Shown here: one piece after another, positions 1 to 8,283 of the stretch
Numbering within the stretch: position 1 is the stretch's first letter
Layout of the letters: the number at the start of each line of letters is the position of its first letter
Source: Verrucomicrobiota bacterium
Lineage (GTDB): Bacteria > Verrucomicrobiota > Verrucomicrobiia > Palsa-1439
Length of the DNA stretch: 32,108 bases
Reading direction: 5' to 3'
Assembly (NCBI GenBank): GCA_016871575.1
Contig: VHCW01000053.1
Span: 1 to 32,108, forward strand
Notes under the pieces: generated by a model
Told to the model about the DNA's origin: nothing
The model's database searches: none
What the model saw: the letters and a program-made list of their open reading frames with translations, nothing else
Position numbers and translations under genes: made by a program

Positions 1-189
1 GCGCACGAGCGACAGCGTTGGCTCGCTCACGACCCCGAAGGGAACCCCCTCCGGTACCCCGCTGATCACCACCGGCGGTCGCACCACGAGTGCCCGTTTG
101 CCGAACCCGTCAATGATGGCACCGAGTTCCTTCGCTCTGCCTGCGCCGAAGATGATGCGCGCGGCGGTTGCGAACTCGAAGGAGATCAT
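1..189 (-). CDS. Iron-containing alcohol dehydrogenase (N-terminal part, runs off window)
   Basis: Only the first 63 codons are in the window; the frame is open to base 1. The start of the protein ([20 protein letters not shown]) matches the N-terminus of group III iron-containing alcohol dehydrogenases, including maleylacetate reductase-like members. These are cytoplasmic NAD(P)-dependent oxidoreductases acting on alcohols, aldehydes or ketones. The catalytic metal-binding region lies beyond the edge, so the substrate cannot be judged. Its ATG overlaps the stop of the upstream LsrG-like gene (ATGA, 186-189), so the two are surely co-transcribed and probably act on related small carbonyl compounds. 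Family assignment rests on the N-terminal motif alone. Confidence 0.8.
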   Translation of the reverse strand, partial: MISFEFATAARIIFGAGRAKELGAIIDGFGKRALVVRPPVVISGVPEGVPFGVVSEPTLSLVR

Positions 190-473
190 GCGGCGGCGGC
201 GTATTTCACGCTGAAACGCGGCTCGGCCATCATGGGCGTGGCGGTATCGCGCCATGCGGCGTAGTGCGCGGTTTCCTTGTGGGTCGCCGGCGCGTCGGCA
301 GTGCGATAGGCCTCGATGAGAACGAAGCGGGTGGGGTCGTCTTGTTGTTGCAGGACGTCGAACTGCGCGATGCCGGGTTCCTGGCGGCTGTGGCGCGCGT
401 TTTCCAGGGAGGCGGCTTTGAACGCTTCCACGCAATCGGCCTTCACGTGGATATGAACGAGAACGATGAGCAT
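186..473 (-). CDS. ABM-domain protein, LsrG/YgiN-like
   Basis: A 95-residue protein of the antibiotic biosynthesis monooxygenase (ABM) fold, the usual length for a single-domain ferredoxin-like dimer. It begins [13 protein letters not shown] and has the family pattern of a central EPG..QFDVLQ strand (about 33-42), then RFVLIEAY and H..T.HY (about 65-71). These match LsrG, which isomerises phospho-AI-2, and YgiN-type quinol monooxygenases. It starts 19 bp after the fabH stop and overlaps the following iron-containing dehydrogenase, so it sits at the distal end of the lipid operon. The reaction is not deducible; small ABM proteins next to Fe-ADHs are probably detoxification or catabolic partners. 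Confidence 0.8.
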   Translation of the reverse strand: MLIVLVHIHVKADCVEAFKAASLENARHSRQEPGIAQFDVLQQQDDPTRFVLIEAYRTADAPATHKETAHYAAWRDTATPMMAEPRFSVKYAAAA

Positions 474-492
474 GGTTGTTTCTCCGGGAACA

Positions 493-1524
493 TCACCACT
501 GGATGACGCAGGAGGCCCACGTCAAACCAGCGCCGAATACGACCAGCAGAATCAGGTCGCCGCGCTGAAACCGGCCTTCGCGGGCGGCTTCGTCCAGCGC
601 GATCGCCACGGAGGCGGCGCTGACGTTGCCGTAGCGGTGAAGGTTGATATAGACTTTTTCTTCCGGCGCGCCGAGACGGCTGGCAAGGGCGTCAATGATC
701 CGCAAGTTTGCCTGGTGTGGAATGACGCACTTGATGTCGGCCATGGTCAGGTTGCACTTCTTCAATGCCTCCTCGGCGGCGGTTTGCATGGCGATGACGG
801 CATTCTTGAAGACTTCCTTGCCTTCCATCTTGATGACGTGCATGCGGGCGCTGACGGTTTCCTTGGAAGCGGGAAACTTCGCGCCGCCGCCGGGCAGGGA
901 AAGGATGTCGGTCTGGCTGCCGTTGGCGCCCATGCAGGTGGCGAGAATGCCGTGTTCCTCGCTGCGGCTGCGGAGAACGGCGGCGCCGGCGCCATCGCCA
1001 AAGAGCACGCAGGTGGAGCGGTCCTGCCAGTCCACAATGGTGGACAGTTTCTCCGCGCCGATGACCAGCACCGTCTCGTACGCGCCGGAGGCGATGAACT
1101 GTTGGCCGATTTCCAGGCCGTAAATGAATCCGGAACAGGCGGCTTCGATGTCGAAGGCGGGCACGTGTCGCGCGCCGAGCTTGTGCTGAATGAAACAGGC
1201 GGTGTTGGGGAACGGCATGTCGGGCGTGACGGTGCCGCAGATGATGAGGTCAATTTCGTTCTCGTGGACGCCGGCTTGCTGCATGGCGCGCCGGGCGGCC
1301 TCGACGGCCATGTCGGAGGTGCACATCCAGTCGGGAGCGATTCGTCGTTCCTTGATGCCGGAGCGGGTGGTGATCCATTCGTCGGTGGTGTCCACCATTT
1401 TTTCGAGATCGGCGTTGGTCAGGATGCGGTCGGGAACGTAGGAGCCGGTGCCGACGATGTGGACGGGTCTAATGTGTCGTTTGGACTTTGGGCTGCGCAG
1501 ATTCGACTTGGCGGAGGTTGTCAT
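493..1524 (-). CDS. fabH: 3-oxoacyl-ACP synthase III (KAS III)
   Basis: FabH condenses acetyl-CoA with malonyl-ACP to start type II fatty acid synthesis in the cytoplasm. From the ATG at 1524 the protein is 343 residues. The catalytic triad is visible: Cys130 ([10 protein letters not shown]), His270 (IPHQANLRI) and Asn300 (YGNVSAAS). The [10 protein letters not shown] motif is also present. The conserved fold begins at [11 protein letters not shown] (residue 21), so this start adds about 20 residues compared with E. coli FabH and overlaps the end of plsX by 56 bp. No ATG lies closer, so a non-ATG start near 1470 is possible. The longer open frame up to 1890 is only the plsX shadow. It follows plsX in the classical plsX-fabH order. 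Confidence 0.96.
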   Translation of the reverse strand: MTTSAKSNLRSPKSKRHIRPVHIVGTGSYVPDRILTNADLEKMVDTTDEWITTRSGIKERRIAPDWMCTSDMAVEAARRAMQQAGVHENEIDLIICGTVTPDMPFPNTACFIQHKLGARHVPAFDIEAACSGFIYGLEIGQQFIASGAYETVLVIGAEKLSTIVDWQDRSTCVLFGDGAGAAVLRSRSEEHGILATCMGANGSQTDILSLPGGGAKFPASKETVSARMHVIKMEGKEVFKNAVIAMQTAAEEALKKCNLTMADIKCVIPHQANLRIIDALASRLGAPEEKVYINLHRYGNVSAASVAIALDEAAREGRFQRGDLILLVVFGAGLTWASCVIQW

Positions 1525-2518
1525 GAAGTTTCTTGATTTCCTTGACGATATGTTCGTTGAACTGTCCCGCGACGCACTGGGCGGCGACGCGCAGGGCATT
1601 CTTGACGGCCTTGGGCGAGCTGGCGCCGTGGGCTTTGATGCAAATGCCGTTGACGCCGAGCAAGAAGGCCCCGCCGTATTCGTCGGGATCGGCCTTGCGC
1701 TTGAGCGCCCGGAACGCGCCGGAGGCGAGCAACGCGCCAAATTTGCGGAGTGGATTTTTCTGAAACTCGTCCTTGAGCCAGTGGGCGATGAGACGGGCGG
1801 TGCTTTCGCAGGCCTTGAGGACGGCGTTGCCGACGAAGGCGTCGGCGACGATGACATCGGCGACGTTGCCAAAAAGATCGTGACCGTCAATGTTGCCGAT
1901 AAAATTCAGGCTGGTCTGTTTCAGGAGGCGATGCGATTCCAGCGTCAGTTCGTTGCCCTTCATTTCCTCGGTCCCGAGGGAGAAGACGGCGACGCGGGGA
2001 TTTTTGTAGCCCACGATCTGTTGGGAGTACAAGCTGCCCATCACCGCGTATTGGACGAGGTTGATGGGGTGCGGTTCGAGGTTCGCGCCGGCGTCCATGA
2101 GGACGAAGACGTTGTGGGGCGACGGGATCAAACAAGCAAGACCGGGGCGGTCCACCCCCTCCAACGTGCGCAGTTTCAAGTGCGCCGCTGTCAGGAGCGC
2201 CCCGGTGTTGCCGGCGGACACAATCGCATCCGCATCGCCACGCTTGACGATGTCAATGGCGCGCGTCATCGAGCTGTCTTTCTTGCGGCGCACGGCCTGC
2301 ACCGCCGGGTCATTCATGGTGATGACCTCGCCCGCATGCACGACCTCGATGCGCGGGTCGCGCGGAGCCAATTTCGCCAGTTCAGCCTCGATGCGCGCCG
2401 TGTCGCCCACTAGAAACAGGCGGGTGATCTGGCGTTGCTCGCGCAACGCCTCCACGACGCCGGCCACGATGTTGCCCGGCGCGAAGTCCCCTCCCATCGC
2501 ATCAACGGCAATCTTCAT
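1469..2518 (-). CDS. plsX: Phosphate acyltransferase PlsX
   Basis: PlsX converts acyl-ACP to acyl-phosphate, the acyl donor for PlsY in phosphatidic acid synthesis; it is a peripheral membrane/cytoplasmic enzyme. The 349-residue protein has the family's opening (MKIAVDAMGGDFAPGNIVAG), the GNTGALL motif (about 105), the GANLEPHP segment (about 143) and NIDGHDLF / ADVIVADAFVGN in the C-terminal half. Length is normal. It lies 13 bp downstream of rpmF and overlaps fabH, an arrangement shared by many bacteria that couples ribosomal protein L32, phospholipid and fatty acid synthesis. Confidence 0.97.
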   Translation of the reverse strand: MKIAVDAMGGDFAPGNIVAGVVEALREQRQITRLFLVGDTARIEAELAKLAPRDPRIEVVHAGEVITMNDPAVQAVRRKKDSSMTRAIDIVKRGDADAIVSAGNTGALLTAAHLKLRTLEGVDRPGLACLIPSPHNVFVLMDAGANLEPHPINLVQYAVMGSLYSQQIVGYKNPRVAVFSLGTEEMKGNELTLESHRLLKQTSLNFIGNIDGHDLFGNVADVIVADAFVGNAVLKACESTARLIAHWLKDEFQKNPLRKFGALLASGAFRALKRKADPDEYGGAFLLGVNGICIKAHGASSPKAVKNALRVAAQCVAGQFNEHIVKEIKKLHDNLRQVESAQPKVQTTH

Positions 2519-2531
2519 CGCAATCTGTTTT

Positions 2532-2714
2532 TCAAGCGGCGTTCACGGACACGACCTGGCGTCCCTTGTAATAGCCGCAGGACGGGCAGACCCGGTGCGG
2601 GCGCGCCGCGGCGCCGCACTGCGGGCATTTTGACAATTGCGGCGCAACAGGCCGGTGCGACGCCTTGCGTGTGCGCAGGCGCATTTTGGACATTCGGCGT
2701 TTTGGGACACCCAT
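2532..2714 (-). CDS. rpmF: 50S ribosomal protein L32
   Basis: A 60-residue basic protein starting MGVPKRRMSKMRLRTRKASH, the typical L32 N-terminus. It carries two zinc knuckle pairs, CPQC (about 33-36) and CPSC (about 46-49), so this is the zinc-binding (C+) form of the protein. It sits between the DUF177 gene (13 bp upstream) and plsX (13 bp downstream), the standard yceD-rpmF-plsX context. Confidence 0.96.
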   Translation of the reverse strand: MGVPKRRMSKMRLRTRKASHRPVAPQLSKCPQCGAAARPHRVCPSCGYYKGRQVVSVNAA

Positions 2715-2727
2715 GATGGAAGTTCTC

Positions 2728-3186
2728 CTACGTTAGTTTCAACCGGTTCAGCGCCTGCCATCGCAAGTCCTCGCGGGAGACTTTGCAGCCGCAAGCGCCT
2801 TCGTTCAAATCCTTCCCACACACCGGACACAATCCTTTGCAATCTGACTGGCAAAGCACCCGTTGAGGAAGTTCGAGGATAATATCTTCCCGCATCTGGG
2901 GCGTCAAGTCCACGAAGTCCTCCCCGGTCAACTCCTGCAAACAGACAAATTCTGCCACGGCCACCGCCTGGCGGAACGCCCGCAAACACCGCCCGCAATG
3001 CATGGTCGCCTCCGTCCGCAACCGCCCTGTCACCAGCAGCGAATGCCCCTGCAATTGCGCGTGCAACCGGTACTCGATTGGCCGCTCAAACACCACATCC
3101 TCGCCGTTCAACTCCATGATCGCGGGCGGTTCACTGCCCTCGAAGTCCTCCCCGTCGGCCGGGATGCGTTTGACATTGATCTTCAC
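2728..3186 (-). CDS. yceD: DUF177 (YceD) family protein
   Basis: A 152-residue protein of the DUF177/YceD family, which nearly always precedes rpmF and has been linked to 23S rRNA accumulation and ribosome assembly in plants and bacteria. The conserved cysteine pattern is visible: CGRCLRAF (about 83-90) and, in the C-terminal third, CQSDCKGLCPVCGKDLN. The start is a GTG whose last bases overlap the coaD stop (GTGA, 3183-3186), so translation is probably coupled to coaD. The four C-terminal cysteines suggest a zinc site. The molecular function is still poorly defined in the family. Confidence 0.92.
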   Translation of the reverse strand: MKINVKRIPADGEDFEGSEPPAIMELNGEDVVFERPIEYRLHAQLQGHSLLVTGRLRTEATMHCGRCLRAFRQAVAVAEFVCLQELTGEDFVDLTPQMREDIILELPQRVLCQSDCKGLCPVCGKDLNEGACGCKVSREDLRWQALNRLKLT

Positions 3187-3662
3187 AGCGACAGTTTCCT
3201 CCGCAACGCAACCAGCACCTCGCGTGGCACGAAACAGCCGATGTTCCCGCCAAGACGGGCGATTTCCTTGATCATCCGCGAACTGACAAACGTGTACTCG
3301 TCCTTCGGCGCCAGGAAAATCGTTTCCACCTGCGGCGCCAGCTTGCGGTTCATCAGCGCAAACTGCAGCTCATACTCGAAATCCGACACCGCCCGCAGGC
3401 CGCGCACGATGGCGACTGCCTTCTTGCGGCGCGCATAATCCACCAATAACCCGCGAAAATGGTCCACCACCACACCGCGCAGGCCGCGCACGGCAGCCTG
3501 CACCAATTCGACCCGCTCTTGCGGCGTGAACAATGGCTGTTTGTCCGCATTCTCCGCCACGGCGACAATCACGCGGTCAAACAATTTCGCCGCCCGGCGC
3601 ACTACGTCCAGATGGCCGTTGGTGATCGGGTCGAAGCTGCCGGGATAGATTGCGGTCTTCAA
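3183..3662 (-). CDS. coaD: Phosphopantetheine adenylyltransferase (PPAT)
   Basis: CoaD catalyses the penultimate step of coenzyme A synthesis, transferring AMP to 4'-phosphopantetheine. The open frame extends to 3737, but a TTG at 3660-3662 preceded by a strong GGAGGA five bases upstream gives MKTAIYPGSFDPITNGHLD. That is the exact family N-terminus and yields 159 residues, the E. coli length. The nucleotidyltransferase TNGH motif lies at about 14-17 and the C-terminal VSSRMIKEIARLGGNI segment corresponds to the ISSxxVKE motif. It lies 85 bp after lgt and its stop overlaps the GTG of the DUF177 gene. The rare TTG start with an excellent ribosome site may keep expression low. Confidence 0.95.
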   Translation of the reverse strand: MKTAIYPGSFDPITNGHLDVVRRAAKLFDRVIVAVAENADKQPLFTPQERVELVQAAVRGLRGVVVDHFRGLLVDYARRKKAVAIVRGLRAVSDFEYELQFALMNRKLAPQVETIFLAPKDEYTFVSSRMIKEIARLGGNIGCFVPREVLVALRRKLSL

Positions 3663-3747
3663 GGCTTCCTCCAAAATTTCTGTGTCACGATAGATTCCCC
3701 CACCGCCCTTTGCAACTTTTCTTTTCTTTTCCGCCAATGCAGTTGCG

Positions 3748-4512
3748 TTACGGCGTTGCCCCGCGCCAGCGGGTGGTTCCCCACAAGCCGATGGCGGCGA
3801 TCATCATCAATGCGACGGCGATAAAATGGGCAATGGTGAAGACGCCGAAATAATGGACGGTGTAATCGCCCCGGAGAAACTCAATCGCAAACCGCATCGC
3901 GCCGTAGGCGAGCACGTACCACCACCAGACCTGGCCGTCGAAGCGTTTGCGCCGGGAGAACGCGCTGAGCAGACCGAACAGCACAAGGTTGCCGACCGCC
4001 TCGTAAAGTTGGGTCGGATGAACTGACTGGCTGTGCATGGCGTGATTGCCGGAAAACTTCACGGTCCACGGCATTGTGCTGGCGGCGCCGTAGCAGCACC
4101 CGTTGAAGAAACAGCCGAGCCGGCCGAAGGCGTGTCCGAGCGCGAGGCACGGCGCAAACAGGTCGGCCAGTTTCCAGAGCGGTTGTTGGCGTTTCCGGGC
4201 GAAGACGATGGTCGCGACCACCGCGCCGATGAAACCGCCAAAAAAAACAAACCCCTCGCGCAACGACCGCACCCCCTCGTGCCGCCACCCGGCAAGAAAG
4301 TCGTCCCAGAAGAAAACGAGGTGAAACAATTTCGCCCCGCCCATGCCGGCGACGATGAGCCAGATGCCGAGGTCGCTCACGGCGCGCGGATCGAGTCCCT
4401 GCGCCTTCGCGCGCCGCCCGGCCAGCATCAGGCCGGACAAAAACCCGGCGGCAACGAGCACGCCGTAGGTGTGGATGTCGAGCGGCCCGAGCCGGAAGAG
4501 GATGGGGTGCAT
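3748..4512 (-). CDS. lgt: Prolipoprotein diacylglyceryl transferase
   Basis: Lgt moves a diacylglyceryl group from phosphatidylglycerol to the lipobox cysteine of prolipoproteins at the inner membrane. The 254-residue protein has several hydrophobic segments. It carries the Lgt signature GRLGCFFNGCCYG (about 129-141), in place of the E. coli GRxGNFxNxExxG, and the HPTQLYEA motif (about 165). The N-terminal H-P-x-x-F...I-x-x-Y-G pattern is also typical. Four bases separate it from the upstream TolC-like gene. Its activity fits the lipobox proteins encoded at 15-18 kb. Confidence 0.96.
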   Translation of the reverse strand: MHPILFRLGPLDIHTYGVLVAAGFLSGLMLAGRRAKAQGLDPRAVSDLGIWLIVAGMGGAKLFHLVFFWDDFLAGWRHEGVRSLREGFVFFGGFIGAVVATIVFARKRQQPLWKLADLFAPCLALGHAFGRLGCFFNGCCYGAASTMPWTVKFSGNHAMHSQSVHPTQLYEAVGNLVLFGLLSAFSRRKRFDGQVWWWYVLAYGAMRFAIEFLRGDYTVHYFGVFTIAHFIAVALMMIAAIGLWGTTRWRGATP

Positions 4513-4516
4513 GATT

Positions 4517-5986
4517 TCAGAATTTGTCGTCGAGCACGATGTTGTTCTTCTGGAGCGTGGTGCCCTCGACGCGGGCCAGTTCGACCAGCGATTCGCTGTA
4601 GTCGGACCGCGCGCGGATTTCGGCGGAGCGGGCGGCGGCCAGTTGGGATTGGGCCTGCAACACCAGGAAACTCGTCGAGGTGCCGGCGCGCAATTTCGTT
4701 TCCTCGGCCTTGAGCGATTCTTCGCCCAGACGGCTCGCGGCGCGGGTGGCTTCCACGCGTTTCAGGTTGGTCTGGACGCGCCCGACGGCGTTGTCCACGG
4801 CCACGATGATGTTCTGTTCGAGTTGCTTCAACGCCAGCAACGACTGTTCGCGGTCGAGGCGGGCGATATTGTAGTTGGCGCGGGCCTGGCGGTTGCCGAT
4901 GGGGAAACTGATGGAGATGCCGACGCCCCATGCGTTGTTTTCGTTGCCGAGCTGGCGCCCGGTGAGCGTGTGGAAGCCGCTCTCGGCGAGGCCGTTCATG
5001 CCGTAGCTCGCTTTCAGGTCGAGTTCCGGCCACAGTTGGTTGCGGTTGTATTTGACGAGAATGTTCCGGCGTTCCACTTCGTGCCTGGCGGCGATGAAAT
5101 CCGGCCGTTGCTCCAGCGCGAGGCGCGTGCTGCGCGCAACGTCAGTCTCCACCACCTCCACCACCGGGTAATCCACGGGAACCAGGGTTTCGCCCAGCAG
5201 GAAGCGCACATCGGTGCTGATGAGCCGTTTGAGCGCGTTCTCGTTGTCCTTGATGGCACGCTCGGAAACGATGACCGCTTCTTCGCGTTCTGCGACGCCC
5301 GCTTCCGCCTGCGTCACGTCCAACGGCGACATTACGCCGACTTGCACGCGTTTGCGGTTCTCGTCGAGCAGGCGCTTGGCGCGATTGAGGTCTTCGAGCT
5401 TGGCCTTGTGGTCCTCGATGGCAAACACCAGTTCGTAATAGGCGCGGCTGACCTCGCTGACCTTGTTCATCACCAGCAACGCAAAGCTTTGCACGGCGAT
5501 GTCGCGGCTCTTTCGCGCCACGCGAATACGGGCGAGGTTCGGCTCGAAGCCGAAATTCTTCAACAACGGCTGTCTCAACGTGATGGCTGCCGTGCCGGTG
5601 TAGAGGTAATCGGAATAATCCGTGCCGCCGGTGCGGTAGTCCTTGAGGGACAGTCCATAGCCGGTGCCCGTCGGCAATAAGCCCGCCAAGCCGAGGCTGG
5701 GACTGAACTGGCGTTGGATGTCGGAATCGCTACCGAGGACCGGGGTGCGCGAATCGTTGTAGTTCGCAGCGGCGACGAATGCCGGGTCGAACACGCCCTC
5801 TTGCTGGAGAACACCCCACGTGGCAATGCTGGGATTGATCCGCTCGGCGCGGAGTTCCAAGTTGTCGGCCAGCGCCCGTTCGACGCAGGAGCGCAACGTC
5901 ACGGAACGAACCACTTGATTGACTTCGGCGGCTTGCGACCAGATCGCCGCCAGACAAAGATTGAGAAGCAACATGCGTGTCTTCAT
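4517..5986 (-). CDS. TolC-family outer-membrane efflux protein
   Basis: The 489-residue protein starts with a Sec signal peptide (MKTRMLLLNLCLAAIWSQAA) and continues with the two OEP repeats of TolC-type channels: long helices rich in E, R, A and L with LRQPLLKNFG at about 145 and GISISFPIGNRQARA at about 370. Trimers of such proteins form the outer-membrane and periplasmic tunnel of type I secretion or RND efflux. No membrane-fusion or pump partner is adjacent. The ATG at 5986 was chosen because it begins the signal peptide; upstream in-frame sequence is not protein-like. It precedes lgt by 4 bp. Confidence 0.92.
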   Translation of the reverse strand: MKTRMLLLNLCLAAIWSQAAEVNQVVRSVTLRSCVERALADNLELRAERINPSIATWGVLQQEGVFDPAFVAAANYNDSRTPVLGSDSDIQRQFSPSLGLAGLLPTGTGYGLSLKDYRTGGTDYSDYLYTGTAAITLRQPLLKNFGFEPNLARIRVARKSRDIAVQSFALLVMNKVSEVSRAYYELVFAIEDHKAKLEDLNRAKRLLDENRKRVQVGVMSPLDVTQAEAGVAEREEAVIVSERAIKDNENALKRLISTDVRFLLGETLVPVDYPVVEVVETDVARSTRLALEQRPDFIAARHEVERRNILVKYNRNQLWPELDLKASYGMNGLAESGFHTLTGRQLGNENNAWGVGISISFPIGNRQARANYNIARLDREQSLLALKQLEQNIIVAVDNAVGRVQTNLKRVEATRAASRLGEESLKAEETKLRAGTSTSFLVLQAQSQLAAARSAEIRARSDYSESLVELARVEGTTLQKNNIVLDDKF

Positions 5987-6035
5987 AGTAGGCGCGCACA
6001 TGATGCCCGAAGACCGCGCAAAGTCAATGCGCCGG

Positions 6036-6455
6036 TCAAGGCGCGCGGCGCACAATGATTTGCCGGGCAATATCGGCATCCAGCGCCAGTTCCGTCTCCC
6101 CGACACGCACGAGGTAGGCCGGCCGTTTCTGTTGGAGCGTCAACCGCGCTCCGGGCGTCATGCCGTACACCGCCAACGCCCGGCCGCGCCGTTCCGCGCC
6201 GTGCGCCATGCCGACAAATTCCACCGTCTCGCCCGCGGTCAGTTGCGTCAGTTCCAGCGCGCCGGCGCCGGTCATGGGTTTGTGAAACCATTTTGCCAGC
6301 CACCGCAGCGGATGCGATGGCTCGGGAAATTCGTACTGGCAACTCGGACACTTGATCAACTTGCAGAACTTGCCCATCGGGCAGCCGTGCGTGCAGACCG
6401 CATCGGTCTTCTCGAACTCAAACCCGCATAATGGACAATGAAGTCTCTCGCTCAT
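6036..6455 (-). CDS. feoA: FeoA-domain protein with N-terminal cysteine-rich region
   Basis: A 139-residue protein. The C-terminal 75 residues form a FeoA (SH3-like) domain: LTQLTAGETVEFVGM, then RGRALAVYGMTPGARLTLQQ, ending with ELALDADIARQIIV. FeoA assists FeoB in ferrous iron import. The first 45 residues hold seven cysteines in CPLC, CTHGC, FC and CPSC arrangements, which could bind zinc, iron or an Fe-S cluster; ordinary FeoA is about 75 residues and lacks this. The ATG at 6455 begins one base after the feoB stop, so the gene is translated with feoB. The cysteine-rich part may replace the Fe-S protein FeoC, but that is a guess. Confidence 0.88.
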   Translation of the reverse strand: MSERLHCPLCGFEFEKTDAVCTHGCPMGKFCKLIKCPSCQYEFPEPSHPLRWLAKWFHKPMTGAGALELTQLTAGETVEFVGMAHGAERRGRALAVYGMTPGARLTLQQKRPAYLVRVGETELALDADIARQIIVRRAP

Positions 6456-6456
6456 C

Positions 6457-8283
6457 TCAGAACCCCATCCAGTGCGCCGCCTTGTCCACGATGCCGCCGA
6501 CGAGGAACGCGAACACAAACACGAACAGCGTGATCCACGCCGCCGTTTTCTTGCCCAGTTCGCGCGCGATCATGAACAGCGTCGCGATGCACGGCATGAA
6601 CAACGTGATCGTCACCATCGCCACCAGCACGTTGTGTGGCGAGAGCCGGCCGTCCTTCGCCGCGTCCAGCAGGAAGACCGCGCCGTAGTCGCGCCGCAGG
6701 AACCCGACCAGGAACGCCTGGGCCGTCTCCGGCGGCAGGCCGAGCCAGCCTTTCACGAGCGGCTCGCCGAGGCGCGCGAGCTTGTCGAGCAGGCGCAACT
6801 TGTCGAGCACGAACAGAACCGCCGTGCCGAGCACGAACAACGGAATCACTTCCTTCAAGTACCATTCCAGCCGTGCCAGCGTTTTCATCGTGACATTGCC
6901 CAGCAGCGGCCGGCGCATCGGCGGCAGTTCGAGGATGAAATCGCTCGTGTCACCCTGGTAGAGTTTCGCCGCGAGCCAGCCGATCAGGAACGTCACGCCC
7001 ACCATCAACAAAAACCAGAACGCCGCCGCCGCCGCGGAGACACTGGCCATCATCGCCAGCAACACGCCGAGTTGCGCCGAGCACGGCACCGCCAGCGCCA
7101 GCAACAGCGTCGTGATCACGCGTTCCTTGCGCGTTTCGAGAATGCGCGTCGTCATTGTCGCCATCGTGTCGCAGCCGAGGCCGAGCACGATCGGCAGCAC
7201 CGCCTTGCCGTTCAACCCCATCGCGCGGAACACCCGGTTCACCATCACCGCCAGCCGCGGCAGATAACCCGAATCCTCCAGCACGCCGAACAACAGGAAA
7301 AACGTCAACACAATCGGCAGCACAATCGCGAACCCGTAACTCAACGCCATCGTGATCAAACCGTAGTCGCCAACGAAGAAATCGTGGATGAACCGCGTCA
7401 CCGGCTGATCCATCGGCAACAGCGCGTCGGCTACGCGCGTGGCCGCGGGACTGATGTAACCGTCGAAGACGGTTTTCTCCAGGAAGTTCACGCAGGTTCC
7501 GGCGCCAAACATGCCGACGAACCAGAACGTGAACAACAACGCCACCGCCCCCATCGCCAGCCCTTTCACCGGGTGCATCGCCCACCAGCCAAGGTTCTGC
7601 GCAAACGTCGCCCGTCGTGGTCGCACATGCGTGTACGTCTGGCCGAGCAGGTCGTTGATCGCCAGTAATCCCGGTTGTGCGCCGGTCTCCAGACCGCGCA
7701 CTTCCTCCGACCGAAGGTCTCCTGTTCCTCCATCGGAGACCTGACGGTCAGGCGCAACGGCGGGGTCAGGAGACCCCCGCCGAACATCGAAGCGCGGCAC
7801 CGAGGCCGTTCCCACGCTCTTCTGCACAAGATGGACGCCCGTGTTGGCCGTGGCAATCGTCGGCACGACCGGAATGCCAAGCAACTCACTGAGTTTGCGG
7901 GCATCAATGTGGCCGCCGCAGGCGTCCAGTTCATCCATCATGTTCAACACCAGCACGACCCGTCGCTGGAGCGTGGCCAGTTGGTGCGTCAACAACAACG
8001 CCCGCCGCAGGTTCTTCGCATCGGCCACCTGCACAATTACCGCGTCGGGATGATCGCGAACCACGTCGCACGTCACCCGCGCATCCTCGGTCCGCGCCGC
8101 CAGTTCATTGACGCCCGGCGAATCAATCACGGTGAACTTTTCGCCATCGAGCGACATCTCGCCACGGGTGATCTCGACGGTGGTGCCGGGGTAGTTGGAG
8201 ATGACGACGAATTTGCCGGTGAGCTTGCTGAAAAGCACGCTCTTGCCGACGTTCGGGTTGCCGACGAGGATGATCGTGTTCAT
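6457..8283 (-). CDS. feoB: Ferrous iron transport protein B
   Basis: The 608-residue inner-membrane ferrous iron transporter carries the G domain: GNPNVGKS (8-15), the NYPGTT switch, DSPG and NMMDELD. The C-terminal membrane part has the paired Gate motifs (GLGCDTMATM..R and VPCSAQLGVLLAMM). The ATG at 8283 overlaps the stop of the upstream gene (ATGA). Between the G domain and the first membrane helix lies a proline/glycine/arginine-rich stretch (about residues 167-202). It is encoded by a complex palindromic DNA element and looks like an in-frame insertion. The frame and all motifs are intact, so it is probably functional. It is shorter than the 773-residue E. coli FeoB. Confidence 0.96.
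   Translation of the reverse strand: MNTIILVGNPNVGKSVLFSKLTGKFVVISNYPGTTVEITRGEMSLDGEKFTVIDSPGVNELAARTEDARVTCDVVRDHPDAVIVQVADAKNLRRALLLTHQLATLQRRVVLVLNMMDELDACGGHIDARKLSELLGIPVVPTIATANTGVHLVQKSVGTASVPRFDVRRGSPDPAVAPDRQVSDGGTGDLRSEEVRGLETGAQPGLLAINDLLGQTYTHVRPRRATFAQNLGWWAMHPVKGLAMGAVALLFTFWFVGMFGAGTCVNFLEKTVFDGYISPAATRVADALLPMDQPVTRFIHDFFVGDYGLITMALSYGFAIVLPIVLTFFLLFGVLEDSGYLPRLAVMVNRVFRAMGLNGKAVLPIVLGLGCDTMATMTTRILETRKERVITTLLLALAVPCSAQLGVLLAMMASVSAAAAAFWFLLMVGVTFLIGWLAAKLYQGDTSDFILELPPMRRPLLGNVTMKTLARLEWYLKEVIPLFVLGTAVLFVLDKLRLLDKLARLGEPLVKGWLGLPPETAQAFLVGFLRRDYGAVFLLDAAKDGRLSPHNVLVAMVTITLFMPCIATLFMIARELGKKTAAWITLFVFVFAFLVGGIVDKAAHWMGF
7678..7784. repeat. Compound palindromic element inside feoB
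   Basis: This stretch contains several nested inverted repeats. TGCGC..GCGCA frames GGTCTCCAGACC (7678-7700). GGTCTCC and GGAGACC face each other across about 12 bases. GGCGGGG and CCCCGCC are separated by 8 bases near the right end. It encodes the low-complexity linker of FeoB and looks like a mobile palindromic repeat carried in frame. The boundaries are approximate; homology could extend to about 7818. Confidence 0.6.

Noticed and set aside
466-1536. Long plus-strand frame opposite fabH
   Set aside because: Gly/Asp/Val-rich composition is the mirror of a GC-rich gene; fabH on the other strand is unmistakable.
1525-1890. N-terminal extension of the fabH frame (122 extra residues)
   Set aside because: It lies wholly in plsX on the same strand in another frame, has serine/proline-rich shadow composition and no family similarity.
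6472-7668. 398-codon plus-strand frame opposite feoB
   Set aside because: Arg/His/Gln-rich shadow without domains; feoB motifs are on the minus strand.
7676-7820. Possibility that feoB is a pseudogene because of the insert
   Set aside because: The frame and all downstream Gate and membrane motifs are intact, so an in-frame insertion is the better reading.
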